Shown here: positions 1 through 5,723 of the stretch, piece after piece | Numbering within the stretch: the first letter of the stretch is position 1 | How the letters are laid out: each line of letters opens with the position of its first letter | NCBI GenBank assembly: GCA_018304565.1 | Contig: JAGVVX010000035.1 | Coordinates: 1-5,723, forward strand | Direction: 5' to 3' | DNA from: Candidatus Aenigmatarchaeota archaeon | GTDB taxonomy: Archaea > Aenigmatarchaeota > Aenigmatarchaeia > GW2011-AR5 | Length of the DNA stretch: 5,723 bases | The notes under the pieces: generated by a model | What the model was told of the DNA's origin: nothing | What the model saw: only the letters and a program-made list of their open reading frames with translations | Databases searched by the model: none | Program-made: the position numbers and the translations under genes

Positions 1-120
1 TGAGTAAACGCTACGCGGTACGAGATGATGCCGTTACGAATGACCGATTAGTTATGTTTTAAATGCAAAATGGTATGAGCTGGTCGAAGGTCGCAAGCGT
101 AACGCACGTTTTATACATTC

Positions 121-152
121 TTAGCAATTTAACAATTTAGCAATTTAACAAT
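121..152. repeat. Tandem 8-bp repeat TTARCAAT, four copies
   Basis: Four head-to-tail copies of TTARCAAT alternate exactly as TTAGCAAT, TTAACAAT, TTAGCAAT, TTAACAAT, so the array is also a perfect 16-bp unit repeated twice. A further T-run follows. The function is unknown. Possible roles are an intergenic repeat from slippage, a protein-binding array similar to iterons, or AT-rich spacer. It is directly visible in the sequence; only the role is uncertain. Confidence 0.85.
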
Positions 153-216
153 TTTTCAGAGGTTCCTTAGGTGGGTAGTTGTTGAATCCATGTAAAATGC
201 CTGCGGCATCACATGA

Positions 217-300
217 CACGTAAAATCGCACATGCATGTTACGCAAGTCGGATGTTGGTGGCTGCGCCACGTAATCGCGTAGCGATTTTACGTGGTGCGC
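217..300. repeat. Inverted repeats with competing pairings
   Basis: CACGTAAAATCGC (217-229) is a perfect 13-bp inverted match to GCGATTTTACGTG (282-294), separated by 52 bases. The same right arm can also pair with a nearer left arm at 264-278 (GCGC, CACGTAA, TCGC), forming a tight hairpin with a 3-base loop and two 2-base bulges that extends to 300. The two left arms therefore compete for one right arm. This could be a relic of duplicated palindromic elements or an alternative RNA structure. It lies upstream of the likely transcription start at about 368, so it would not be in that gene's mRNA. A DNA-level or upstream-transcript role is more likely. Confidence 0.7.
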
Positions 301-352
301 CCTATGGGAGCTTATCAGAGAAAATTGAGGCTCAGCAATGATTCTGAATTTA

Positions 353-361
353 TGGTATAAT
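353..361 (+). promoter_or_regulatory. Extended -10 promoter for a leaderless start
   Basis: TGGTATAAT is a perfect extended -10 element (TGn followed by TATAAT at 356-361). The expected transcription start, about seven bases past the hexamer, falls on the A of the ATG at 368. No good -35 is seen at the usual spacing: TTGAGG at 325-330 would be 25 bases away. Extended -10 promoters can work without a -35. The arrangement predicts a leaderless mRNA for the phosphatase gene. Confidence 0.7.
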
Positions 362-367
362 ATAAGT

Positions 368-1231
368 ATGAAATTCGAGAGTATGCGCCATGGGCATAAA
401 GAGGGCGAAAACCTTTCAGAGAGAGGAAAAGAACAGGCAAAAGAAAAAGCAAAGGCGCTGCTTGAAGAGGTACAGCAGTCAGAAGCGGGAACGATCTTTT
501 TTGTTATTCCTTCCAATGTAGGCAGAGCAAAAGAAACACGAGAGATTATCGAGACTGAATTGAGGCAGCTCGCAGCGTCTGATTCGGATATCGCTTTTAT
601 TGATGTACATGAGGCAGAGCAATTAGCAGCCGCAAAAGGTAATTTCACCAAGAGATATATCATTACAGGAATACAGCCGAGCCGCGCTCTGGGTTTGCAT
701 CTAGGAACACAGATGCAGAAAACATATTTAGATTTGCGGAGCGACATTAAAGACGAGGATTTAGTAGCGAAAACATGGATAGCAAAACCCCAAGAAGTCT
801 CAACGGTTCAAGATGAAGTACGTAGTAAATTTGGTGAACACATACCACTGGAGAAATTACGCCCTGAACGTTTTGAAGGCACACCCGAAGAGGCTGCCCT
901 GTATCACATTCGACTCATGAAAGCTTTGCAGAGCTTAAAGCATAAATACTTCCCTAATCACCCTGCAAAAGCTCTACAAGTGAATCACAGCCCTCATGCT
1001 GACTTTGCGTTTATGGCTCTTGCCGGAAAAGAGCTTTCGTTAAAAACCGTCGAAGAGATGGGTGGGAAATTCAGAGACTTCTTAGAGGCGGCAAATATTG
1101 ATCTTCAAGACGATGGAATCACGATTGAATACCGCGGTGATAGATTTATCAATAACGCTAGCTTGGACGAGGTAATAGATGCTTTGGAAAAACAGGCAGA
1201 CGAAAGAAAGCGAGAATGGCGCAAGGCATAG
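368..1231 (+). CDS. Histidine phosphatase superfamily protein
   Basis: The 287-aa protein starts MKFESMRHGHKEG, with the RHG signature at residues 7-9; His8 is the expected phospho-accepting residue. It continues with SERGKEQA (17-24), then SNVGRAKETREII (49-61), which matches the family's usual S-x-x-x-RA-x-x-T segment and puts a phosphate-binding Arg at 53. VNHSPHADF (205-213) probably supplies the second catalytic His (207, or less likely 210). These features fit a phosphoglycerate-mutase-like phosphatase, probably cytoplasmic since no signal peptide or membrane segment is seen. The middle (about 85-200) is longer than in simple family members and gives no substrate clue. I chose the ATG at 368 because RHG normally sits 6-8 residues from the start and a TATAAT box ends six bases upstream. 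An ATG at 338, with GAGG seven bases before it, would add ten residues and overlap the promoter. The dikinase gene follows after 40 bases. Confidence 0.85.
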   Translation: MKFESMRHGHKEGENLSERGKEQAKEKAKALLEEVQQSEAGTIFFVIPSNVGRAKETREIIETELRQLAASDSDIAFIDVHEAEQLAAAKGNFTKRYIITGIQPSRALGLHLGTQMQKTYLDLRSDIKDEDLVAKTWIAKPQEVSTVQDEVRSKFGEHIPLEKLRPERFEGTPEEAALYHIRLMKALQSLKHKYFPNHPAKALQVNHSPHADFAFMALAGKELSLKTVEEMGGKFRDFLEAANIDLQDDGITIEYRGDRFINNASLDEVIDALEKQADERKREWRKA

Positions 1232-1264
1232 GCTTTAGATATGATTAAGCGGATTTCTACGCTT

Positions 1265-1270
1265 TATAAA
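1265..1270 (+). promoter_or_regulatory. Probable -10 box for the dikinase gene
   Basis: TATAAA lies in the 40-base gap between the phosphatase and dikinase genes. The transcript would start at about 1277, so the ATG at 1278 would be at or next to its 5' end. No Shine-Dalgarno sequence is seen near either ATG (1272 or 1278). The only purine-rich stretch, AAGCGGA, is more than 20 bases away. No clear -35 is seen. This mirrors the arrangement at 353-368, which is the main reason to believe it. Confidence 0.45.
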
Positions 1271-1271
1271 T

Positions 1272-3713
1272 ATGAGCATGTATATACGCCCCTTCGCAAA
1301 ACTATCTTCGAAAAACGTAAGTTTTGCAGGAGGCAAAGGTGCATCACTGGGAGAGATGACCCAAGCAGGCATTCCTGTTCCTGCTGGCTTCGTCATTGGC
1401 TCCGAAGCCTTTGAGAAATTTCTTAAGGATACCGACCTTCATGTAGAAATCTCTGCCGCACTGGATTCTGTGGATCACAGGAAGATGCATACTGTTGAAC
1501 AAGCCTCTGAGGTTATTGAGGCACTAATCATGGGCGCGAATATGCCCAAAGATATTGCTACTGACATCCAACAGTCGTTCAAGAAACTAGGGGCAAAATT
1601 TGTGGCAGTTCGTTCCAGTGCAACGGCTGAAGATAGCAAGACGGCGGCATGGGCAGGGCAATTAGAGAGCTTTCTTAATACAACGGAGAAGTCGTTGCTT
1701 TTGAATGTAAAAAAGTGCTGGGCATCGCTGTTCACGCCCCGAGCAATTTTCTATCGTTTTGAGAAAGGTATGGAGAAAGACAAAATCTCCGTAGCGGTTG
1801 TCGTACAGAAAATGGTGGAAAGCGACGCTGCTGGTATCGCATTCTCTGTACATCCAGTTACCCAAGACAGAAATCAGATAATCATTGAAGCTGCCTTAGG
1901 GCTTGGGGAAGCAGTTGTATCGGGCTCAATCACTCCTGATAGCTATGTTGTAGGAAAGAGGGATTTTGTAATCCAAGACAAGAAAATCATCAACCAAAAA
2001 AGGGGGTTGTTTAAGGGGAAGGAAGGAGGAACTCAATGGAGAGATGTGATGTTTGCCAAGGGAAGTCAGCAAACATTGTCCGATAAAGAAATAATTGCTC
2101 TGACGAAATTGGTTACAAAAATCGAGCGTCACTATGGCTTTGCTGTTGATGTGGAATGGGCAAAGGAAAACGGCAAGTTGTTCATCGTTCAAAGCAGACC
2201 AATAACGACATTGGATGAAGTGCCAGCACCGATGGAAGATAGTGGCAATGAATTCAAATTCAGATGGGGTCAAAAACAGTCTGCCATGACGTATGAGTGC
2301 ATGAATTGGCAGATGTACAAAACTGTCGATGACAAAGCACGGGTGATTGATTCGGGAATTCCGACTACCTGTTTTCTTCTCATTGATGGCGTTTCAGAGC
2401 ATCACATGCCTGATGTCTCTATGGCTCACCTTGGAAAGAACGGAAAGAAGTATTTCAGCAAAGTTTTCGCAGAGGCTCTTTTTAAGGGAATTGATAAGCA
2501 TGTGAAAAATTTCTTCAAGTTCTGTGACAGCATTTATGACATTGATTTGAAGAAGTTGTCAGATAAAGAACTGAAAAAAATCACTACTACCTATCGTGAT
2601 CTCATCACGCAGACATTCATTTATTTTGGAACATCCAACCCTTGGTGGACAGATCAATTGGCTGATGAAATAAAGAGAATATTGAGCAGTAAAGCGAAAA
2701 ATGAAGAGGAGATGTACGACTACTTTATTTCTCTCAGCACACCCGATGAGGCAGATGAAACTATGAAAGAACGCTTGGACTTCATGGATCTTGTTCTGAA
2801 AAAGAAAATATCAGAAGCAAACCTCGAAAGGTATTCACGAAAGTATCCCGCATTGTTCTTCAATACCTACGATAAGCATGAAGTCTTGGACTTCCTTTCT
2901 GGCAAAGCCAAGGAAGAATCATTGAAAGACCTAGGCGCAGAGAAAAAGAGAATCAAAGAGAATCTGCTCGGTATTCAGAAGATGCATAGGAAGATATATG
3001 CAAAAATGAAGAGCCCCGCACTCAAAAGATATGCTCGGATTCTGCAAAAAAGCGGATTAGATCGTTACAGGCTGAAACACACATGGAGTGGAGCAGAGTA
3101 TATGTGTCTCGATTTGGTACACGAGCTTCATCGCAGGATTGGCGGGGACTTCCACGATTTTATAAAGACATACATGTTTACAGACGTACTAAATTTCTTA
3201 GACGGAAAAGGCCGATTCCCCGCCGATGAAGTGAAGAAGCGCAAAGGATGCCTATTACAGCATTTTTACGACGGCACAATTCATCGGTATACAGGCAAGG
3301 AAGCCTTGGCGTATAAAGCCAAGCTTCTGCCGCCCAAAATAGAAGTGGTGCACACCTCCGCGAGCATCAAGGGCGAGATAGCGAATAAAGGGTATAAGAA
3401 AGGAAAAGCGCGGGTGGTTCTTGTGAAGGATCTGAAGCAGTTTGTTCGAGACAGCGAGAGTTTCAAGAAGGGGGAGATTTTGGTTACTACCATGACTTCT
3501 CCGATCATGATTCCAATCATAGAGAAAGCGAGTGGCATCATTACCGATGAGGGTGGCATCTGTTCTCATGCGGCGGTCAGTGCAAGAGAATTTAAGATTC
3601 CTTGTGTTATCGGCACTCACAATGCATCTTCAACAATTCAAACTGGTGATGAAATTGAATTGGACGCAAGCAGAGGAATTGTGAATATTTTGGAGAGGGC
3701 TTCTAAAAGATAA
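1272..3713 (+). CDS. PEP-synthase-like dikinase without PEP barrel
   Basis: The 813-aa protein belongs to the dikinase group that passes a phosphate from ATP through a mobile phosphohistidine domain. Residues 1 to about 315 form the PPDK/PEP-synthase ATP-binding domain: GGKGASLGEM (20-29), VAVRSSATAEDS (111-122), a central stretch with AAGIAFSVHP and GLGEAVVSG, and VQSRPIT (306-312). Residues about 325-690 form a Lys- and aromatic-rich, probably helical region that I do not recognise. Residues about 700-808 are the PEP-utilising mobile domain, with TSPIMIP and GGICSHAAVSARE; His766 is the expected phosphohistidine. The C-terminal TIM barrel that binds PEP in PpsA and PPDK is absent, so PEP synthesis is unlikely. 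The order ATP-grasp, middle, His domain matches rifampicin phosphotransferase (about 860 aa), but antibiotic inactivation is not shown and the middle may bind something else. The start may be 1278 rather than 1272 (two residues shorter), given the TATAAA box just upstream. The phosphatase gene is 40 bases upstream on the same strand. Confidence 0.85.
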   Translation: MSMYIRPFAKLSSKNVSFAGGKGASLGEMTQAGIPVPAGFVIGSEAFEKFLKDTDLHVEISAALDSVDHRKMHTVEQASEVIEALIMGANMPKDIATDIQQSFKKLGAKFVAVRSSATAEDSKTAAWAGQLESFLNTTEKSLLLNVKKCWASLFTPRAIFYRFEKGMEKDKISVAVVVQKMVESDAAGIAFSVHPVTQDRNQIIIEAALGLGEAVVSGSITPDSYVVGKRDFVIQDKKIINQKRGLFKGKEGGTQWRDVMFAKGSQQTLSDKEIIALTKLVTKIERHYGFAVDVEWAKENGKLFIVQSRPITTLDEVPAPMEDSGNEFKFRWGQKQSAMTYECMNWQMYKTVDDKARVIDSGIPTTCFLLIDGVSEHHMPDVSMAHLGKNGKKYFSKVFAEALFKGIDKHVKNFFKFCDSIYDIDLKKLSDKELKKITTTYRDLITQTFIYFGTSNPWWTDQLADEIKRILSSKAKNEEEMYDYFISLSTPDEADETMKERLDFMDLVLKKKISEANLERYSRKYPALFFNTYDKHEVLDFLSGKAKEESLKDLGAEKKRIKENLLGIQKMHRKIYAKMKSPALKRYARILQKSGLDRYRLKHTWSGAEYMCLDLVHELHRRIGGDFHDFIKTYMFTDVLNFLDGKGRFPADEVKKRKGCLLQHFYDGTIHRYTGKEALAYKAKLLPPKIEVVHTSASIKGEIANKGYKKGKARVVLVKDLKQFVRDSESFKKGEILVTTMTSPIMIPIIEKASGIITDEGGICSHAAVSAREFKIPCVIGTHNASSTIQTGDEIELDASRGIVNILERASKR

Positions 3714-3740
3714 GCTCTCGGCTTGGTGGAAGAACGTTTA

Positions 3741-3747
3741 GGGAGGA
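3741..3747 (+). promoter_or_regulatory. Shine-Dalgarno for the 3760 gene
   Basis: GGGAGGA is a strong anti-16S match, 12 bases before the ATG at 3760. The spacing is longer than the usual 5-9. An in-frame TAA at 3748-3750 and no other start codon before 3760 mean there is no better upstream start. It contrasts with the two preceding genes, which have no such site next to their preferred starts. Confidence 0.55.
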
Positions 3748-3759
3748 TAATCGCTTGCT

Positions 3760-4563
3760 ATGCTCAAATTTGAACTCCTTAGCCGCAATCTCGTCGTGAG
3801 ACATCTCGACGATGATCCCGACTCCGGTTGGATGACCGAAAAAGAATGGCTTACGAACGCGCTCGACCGCTACATTTTCATGCGACTTTCGGGGCGGGAC
3901 ATGTATCGCGAGACGCTGGATGACATTGCTGATCGTTTCCAGCAGAAAAAGCCAATTCCGCTTTCTTTTCTTAAGAGACGAAGGCTCCTTCCAGAGCCTC
4001 TTCCGTATTACCGCAAGGCACAACACCACACTCGCAGACTTTTCTGGAAGCGTCGTCTTGTGATTCTTCGTGAACTTGAGTCATATGGTCTGCTAGAGCT
4101 TCCTCGTTGGCCTTGGCAGAATATTCCCTTCTTTAAGCCTATCGCACCACTGCGCAACCTCATTGCCGATTTCGAGCATCACTGCTCATACGAGAAGCAG
4201 CAGCATATCGTCAGCCGCATTGAGTACGACGAAATCCGTCATCAACTGCTGGAATATGTCGGAAGAGCTGATCCGGTGCCATTGCGTGATTTCAAGAACG
4301 GCAGTCTGCCCGAACGGTTCATGCTGTGTCTCTTCAAAAATCGAGGCAAAATCCTGAACCATAAACAGATTTACAGGAAGATGGGTATTGCCGATGAAGA
4401 AAAGGGCAAGAACGAAAAAACTGACAAACGTATTGCCCGCTGGAAGTCGGAGAAACACCTCGATACACCCGATGTCAGCGGGAAGTATTTCTTTTGGTTG
4501 GAAGGTAAACGACTGAAATTCGATCCGGTCTATCGCGCTCCCGAAAGCCGCAAACCTTCCTAA
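3760..4563 (+). CDS. Hypothetical basic protein, possible winged helix
   Basis: I do not recognise this 267-aa protein. It is rich in Arg, Lys, His and aromatic residues, with no signal peptide or membrane segment, which suggests a cytoplasmic protein that may bind nucleic acid. Residues about 70-120 hold several basic clusters, including FLKRRR. Residues about 183-257 (LPERFMLCLFKNRGKILNHKQIYRKMG, then a basic helix and a short aromatic strand) have the rhythm of a winged-helix domain: helix, turn with G-K, recognition-type helix, hairpin. That reading is by eye only. The start at 3760 is the only one after an in-frame stop and has a GGGAGGA upstream. Arg codons are mostly CGN, unlike the dikinase gene but like the Rep-like gene downstream. 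It could belong to the same mobile module as that gene, perhaps as a regulator, but this is inference from position and codon use. Confidence 0.7.
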   Translation: MLKFELLSRNLVVRHLDDDPDSGWMTEKEWLTNALDRYIFMRLSGRDMYRETLDDIADRFQQKKPIPLSFLKRRRLLPEPLPYYRKAQHHTRRLFWKRRLVILRELESYGLLELPRWPWQNIPFFKPIAPLRNLIADFEHHCSYEKQQHIVSRIEYDEIRHQLLEYVGRADPVPLRDFKNGSLPERFMLCLFKNRGKILNHKQIYRKMGIADEEKGKNEKTDKRIARWKSEKHLDTPDVSGKYFFWLEGKRLKFDPVYRAPESRKPS

Positions 4564-4624
4564 AACGGATTTGACGATTTGTCGGGATCGATGCAAAAAA
4601 ATTTAGAGACGCTGAAATGGCCGC

Positions 4625-4843
4625 GTGTTTGCTGTACCTCCGTCTTCGGCCATCCGCGACTTCCAAACCCTCTACGAGAGGCACTACGGTGTAGTGCTGC
4701 CTCAGAAAGAGGCTGAGACGAAGCTATGCGCCCTGTTGGGACTCCTCGCCGCCGCGCGCAGGCGCGCACCCCATGGTGCGCCGCAGCGCGGCGAGTGTCC
4801 GTCTGGGCACGATGAGTATTACCGTGACCAGTTATCGCCATGA
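4625..4843 (+). CDS. Small protein with Patescibacteria-type FQxLY motif
   Basis: The 72-aa protein starts at GTG; an in-frame TGA at 4613 rules out a longer version in this frame. Residues 13-22 read FQTLYERHYG, followed by VVLPQKEAETKLCALLGL. The pattern FQxLYxxxxG, then a hydrophobic residue and an EA-containing helix ending in repeated Leu, is one I recall from many short uncharacterised proteins in Patescibacteria. No function is established that I know of. Residues 41-57 are encoded by a GC-rich palindrome and are low-complexity (LAAARRRAPHGAPQ), like an insertion between the conserved helix and the tail HDEYYRDQLSP. The TGA stop overlaps the ATG of the downstream Rep-like gene (ATGA at 4840-4843), which points to translational coupling and supports this being a real gene. 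No clear Shine-Dalgarno site precedes the GTG, so the start is less certain than the frame. Confidence 0.6.
   Translation: MFAVPPSSAIRDFQTLYERHYGVVLPQKEAETKLCALLGLLAAARRRAPHGAPQRGECPSGHDEYYRDQLSP
4745..4795. repeat. GC-rich palindrome inside the small gene
   Basis: CTCGCCGC (4745-4752) pairs with GCGGCGAG (4788-4795). Inside it, GCGCACC (4764-4770) pairs with GGTGCGC (4775-4781) around a 4-base loop. GCCGCGC (4751-4757) and GCGCGGC (4786-4792) offer an alternative outer stem. The element is almost entirely G and C, in contrast to its surroundings. It lies in frame within the 72-aa gene and 45 bases before the Rep-like start. It could be an inserted palindromic element, an mRNA hairpin controlling the coupled downstream gene, or a site used by the replication protein. 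Confidence 0.7.
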
Positions 4844-5723
4844 AAGTCCGACTTTTCCGCTTAGGGCTGGATTGGATAACGTATCGCTTTCTCGATATGT
4901 ATTCCGATATTTTCTTGGACTCTTTTTTCTTGGATTACTCCGAGACGGCCAATCAACGTTTTGGCGTCGAGTTCTTCGGACGTCAGTTCGACGTGACGTA
5001 CATCGAGGCAAAGACAAAACATATTCTTATTTTTCAATACCAAAGTACTTCTGTGTTTGAATTTGTGAAGATTTGGAAAAGATTCTCGATAAGTGAGTAC
5101 AGTTATAAGTTTTCATTCTTTGGTGCATATTTCTACCTCGATGATCTTTCCGATGTCTTGTTGGCCTTCACAAAGCGTTATGTCCAACAGATCGCCATCT
5201 CACGTTTGGATATTGCACTTGATACGGATATTCCGATCCCCGTCCTCTACAAACGGAAACGGACGCAGTTTCAGAAGCAACAGCTTTTTAAAAGCCTCGG
5301 CGTCCTGACGGGTTTCTACCTTGGTGCGAGAAAAGGTAACAAAAAGTTCTTCATTCGTGTGTATGACAAAAAACTCGACTCGAAAGGAAAAGAGAAATTC
5401 CATCTTTTCTTTCCGTATCTGCTAGAAGAAGCCGTTTCTCGCATCGAAGCCGAGTTGCATGTTCTGACTCTCCAGACGTTCGGGATTACTCCTCAAACGA
5501 TCATTGAATACGAAGAAGCCCGCATGACGAATTTTGTCTCGAAGCCTAACTGCTTGGAGCAGTATTTCGCTTCGCTGTGTTTGAACAAGCAGGGAACATA
5601 CTTCTATCCACTCAAAAGTTTGGACTTTGCCAATGTCGAGCGATTGACGACTGCTACGTACAAAGGAAAATCAGAGTACATTCTTGATGAAGTTTCATAT
5701 ATCAAAGATTGGCTTGGGCGAGG
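4840..5723 (+). CDS. Rep_trans-family replication initiator or relaxase, partial
   Basis: The gene is open from the ATG at 4840 to the right edge (294 codons, no stop), so the C-terminus is missing. Three blocks match the Rep_trans family (replication initiation factor: pT181-type RepC/RepD, MobT relaxases, filamentous-phage initiators). They are ISRLDIALD (120-128), resembling the family's R-[IL]-D-hydrophobic-A-x-D; FYLGARKGNKKFFIRVYDK (159-177), resembling YxGsRxSxxxxRiYDK; and SRIEAELH (200-207), resembling vRxExEl. The N-terminal LDWITYRF (10-17) also fits the usual first strand. Such proteins nick one DNA strand through a tyrosine to start rolling-circle replication or conjugative transfer. 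Tyr160 and Tyr175 lie in conserved blocks, but I cannot say which is the nucleophile. An in-frame TGA at 4825 leaves 4840 as the only ATG start. No Shine-Dalgarno site is seen, which fits coupling to the overlapping small gene. Arg codons are mostly CGN. Confidence 0.75.
   Translation, partial: MKVRLFRLGLDWITYRFLDMYSDIFLDSFFLDYSETANQRFGVEFFGRQFDVTYIEAKTKHILIFQYQSTSVFEFVKIWKRFSISEYSYKFSFFGAYFYLDDLSDVLLAFTKRYVQQIAISRLDIALDTDIPIPVLYKRKRTQFQKQQLFKSLGVLTGFYLGARKGNKKFFIRVYDKKLDSKGKEKFHLFFPYLLEEAVSRIEAELHVLTLQTFGITPQTIIEYEEARMTNFVSKPNCLEQYFASLCLNKQGTYFYPLKSLDFANVERLTTATYKGKSEYILDEVSYIKDWLGR

Larger units (their letters stand above)
1..367. other. Non-coding leader region rich in short repeats
   Basis: No convincing gene lies in this stretch. 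One plus-strand frame is open from the left edge to a TAA at 60-62 (19 codons, ending RLVMF). It could be the tail of an upstream gene, but it is too short to support. The rest holds a tandem 8-bp repeat (121-152), a small hairpin (197-209, ATGCC and GGCAT around TGC), a 10-bp palindrome (230-239), a longer inverted-repeat system (217-300) and a promoter (353-361). The density of inverted repeats just upstream of a promoter suggests a terminator or regulatory region. No hairpin is followed by a clear U-tract, so I do not call a terminator. Confidence 0.6.

Noticed and set aside
338..367. Upstream ATG for the phosphatase with GAGG seven bases before it
   Set aside because: It would put ten extra residues before an RHG motif that is normally near the N-terminus and would overlap the extended -10 element. 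Kept only as an alternative.
145..747. 200-aa minus-strand open frame
   Set aside because: It is mostly antisense to the phosphatase gene, Ser/Cys-rich with no recognisable motif, and crosses the promoter and repeat region.
3255..3620. Minus-strand open frames opposite the dikinase C-terminus
   Set aside because: They are shadows of the well-supported phosphohistidine domain and show no family features.
3714..3735. Possible terminator after the dikinase
   Set aside because: Only a 4-bp stem (AAGC/GCTT) is present and there is no T-run.
4571..4607. TTGACG at 4571-4576 as a -35 box for the small gene
   Set aside because: No TATAAT-like hexamer lies 16-18 bases downstream; the nearest AT-rich candidate (TTTAGA, 4602-4607) is 25 bases away.
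4591..4624. ATG at 4591 (MQKNLETLKW) as the true start of the small gene with a frameshift near the A-run
   Set aside because: It is in another frame. A shift in the A7 run (4595-4601) cannot restore the frame of the GTG at 4625, which has a TGA at 4613. A shift between 4613 and 4625 is possible but unsupported.
4773..5060. 95-aa plus-strand open frame
   Set aside because: It overlaps the small gene and the Rep-like gene in another frame, and its translation shows no family motif.

Overview
The window looks like a piece of a Candidate Phyla Radiation (Patescibacteria) genome or a relative. That assignment is an inference from three things. First, a small protein carries a motif (FQTLYERHYG, then a Glu-Ala helix and a Leu-rich end) that I recall from many short Patescibacteria proteins. 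Second, there is a PEP-synthase-like dikinase with a non-standard middle. Third, two genes appear to be leaderless, starting directly downstream of a TATAAT-type box. All stops used (TAG, TAA, TAA, TGA) fit the standard bacterial code. No rRNA, tRNA, CRISPR array or transposase is visible.

Layout: bases 1-367 are a non-coding, structured leader. It holds four 8-bp tandem repeats, several inverted repeats and an extended -10 promoter that ends six bases before an ATG. Two same-strand genes follow: a histidine-phosphatase-superfamily protein (best start 368) and an 813-aa ATP-dependent dikinase. The dikinase has an N-terminal ATP-binding domain, an unrecognised middle, and a C-terminal swivelling phosphohistidine domain, but no PEP-binding TIM barrel. 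This order is the one known from rifampicin phosphotransferase rather than true PEP synthase. The pair may form a phosphorylation/dephosphorylation module on an unknown small molecule; the substrate cannot be read from the sequence.

From about 3740 onward the character changes. Arginine codons move from roughly half AGA/AGG in the dikinase to mostly CGN, and a recognisable Shine-Dalgarno sequence appears. This part has an unrecognised 267-aa basic protein with a possible C-terminal winged helix, then a 72-aa small protein starting at GTG. The small protein's stop overlaps (ATGA) the start of a replication-initiator/relaxase-like protein of the Rep_trans family. That last gene runs off the right edge after 294 codons. 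I read the second half as part of a plasmid-derived or integrated element lying next to the phosphatase-dikinase pair. The small gene contains a GC-rich palindrome inside its coding sequence.
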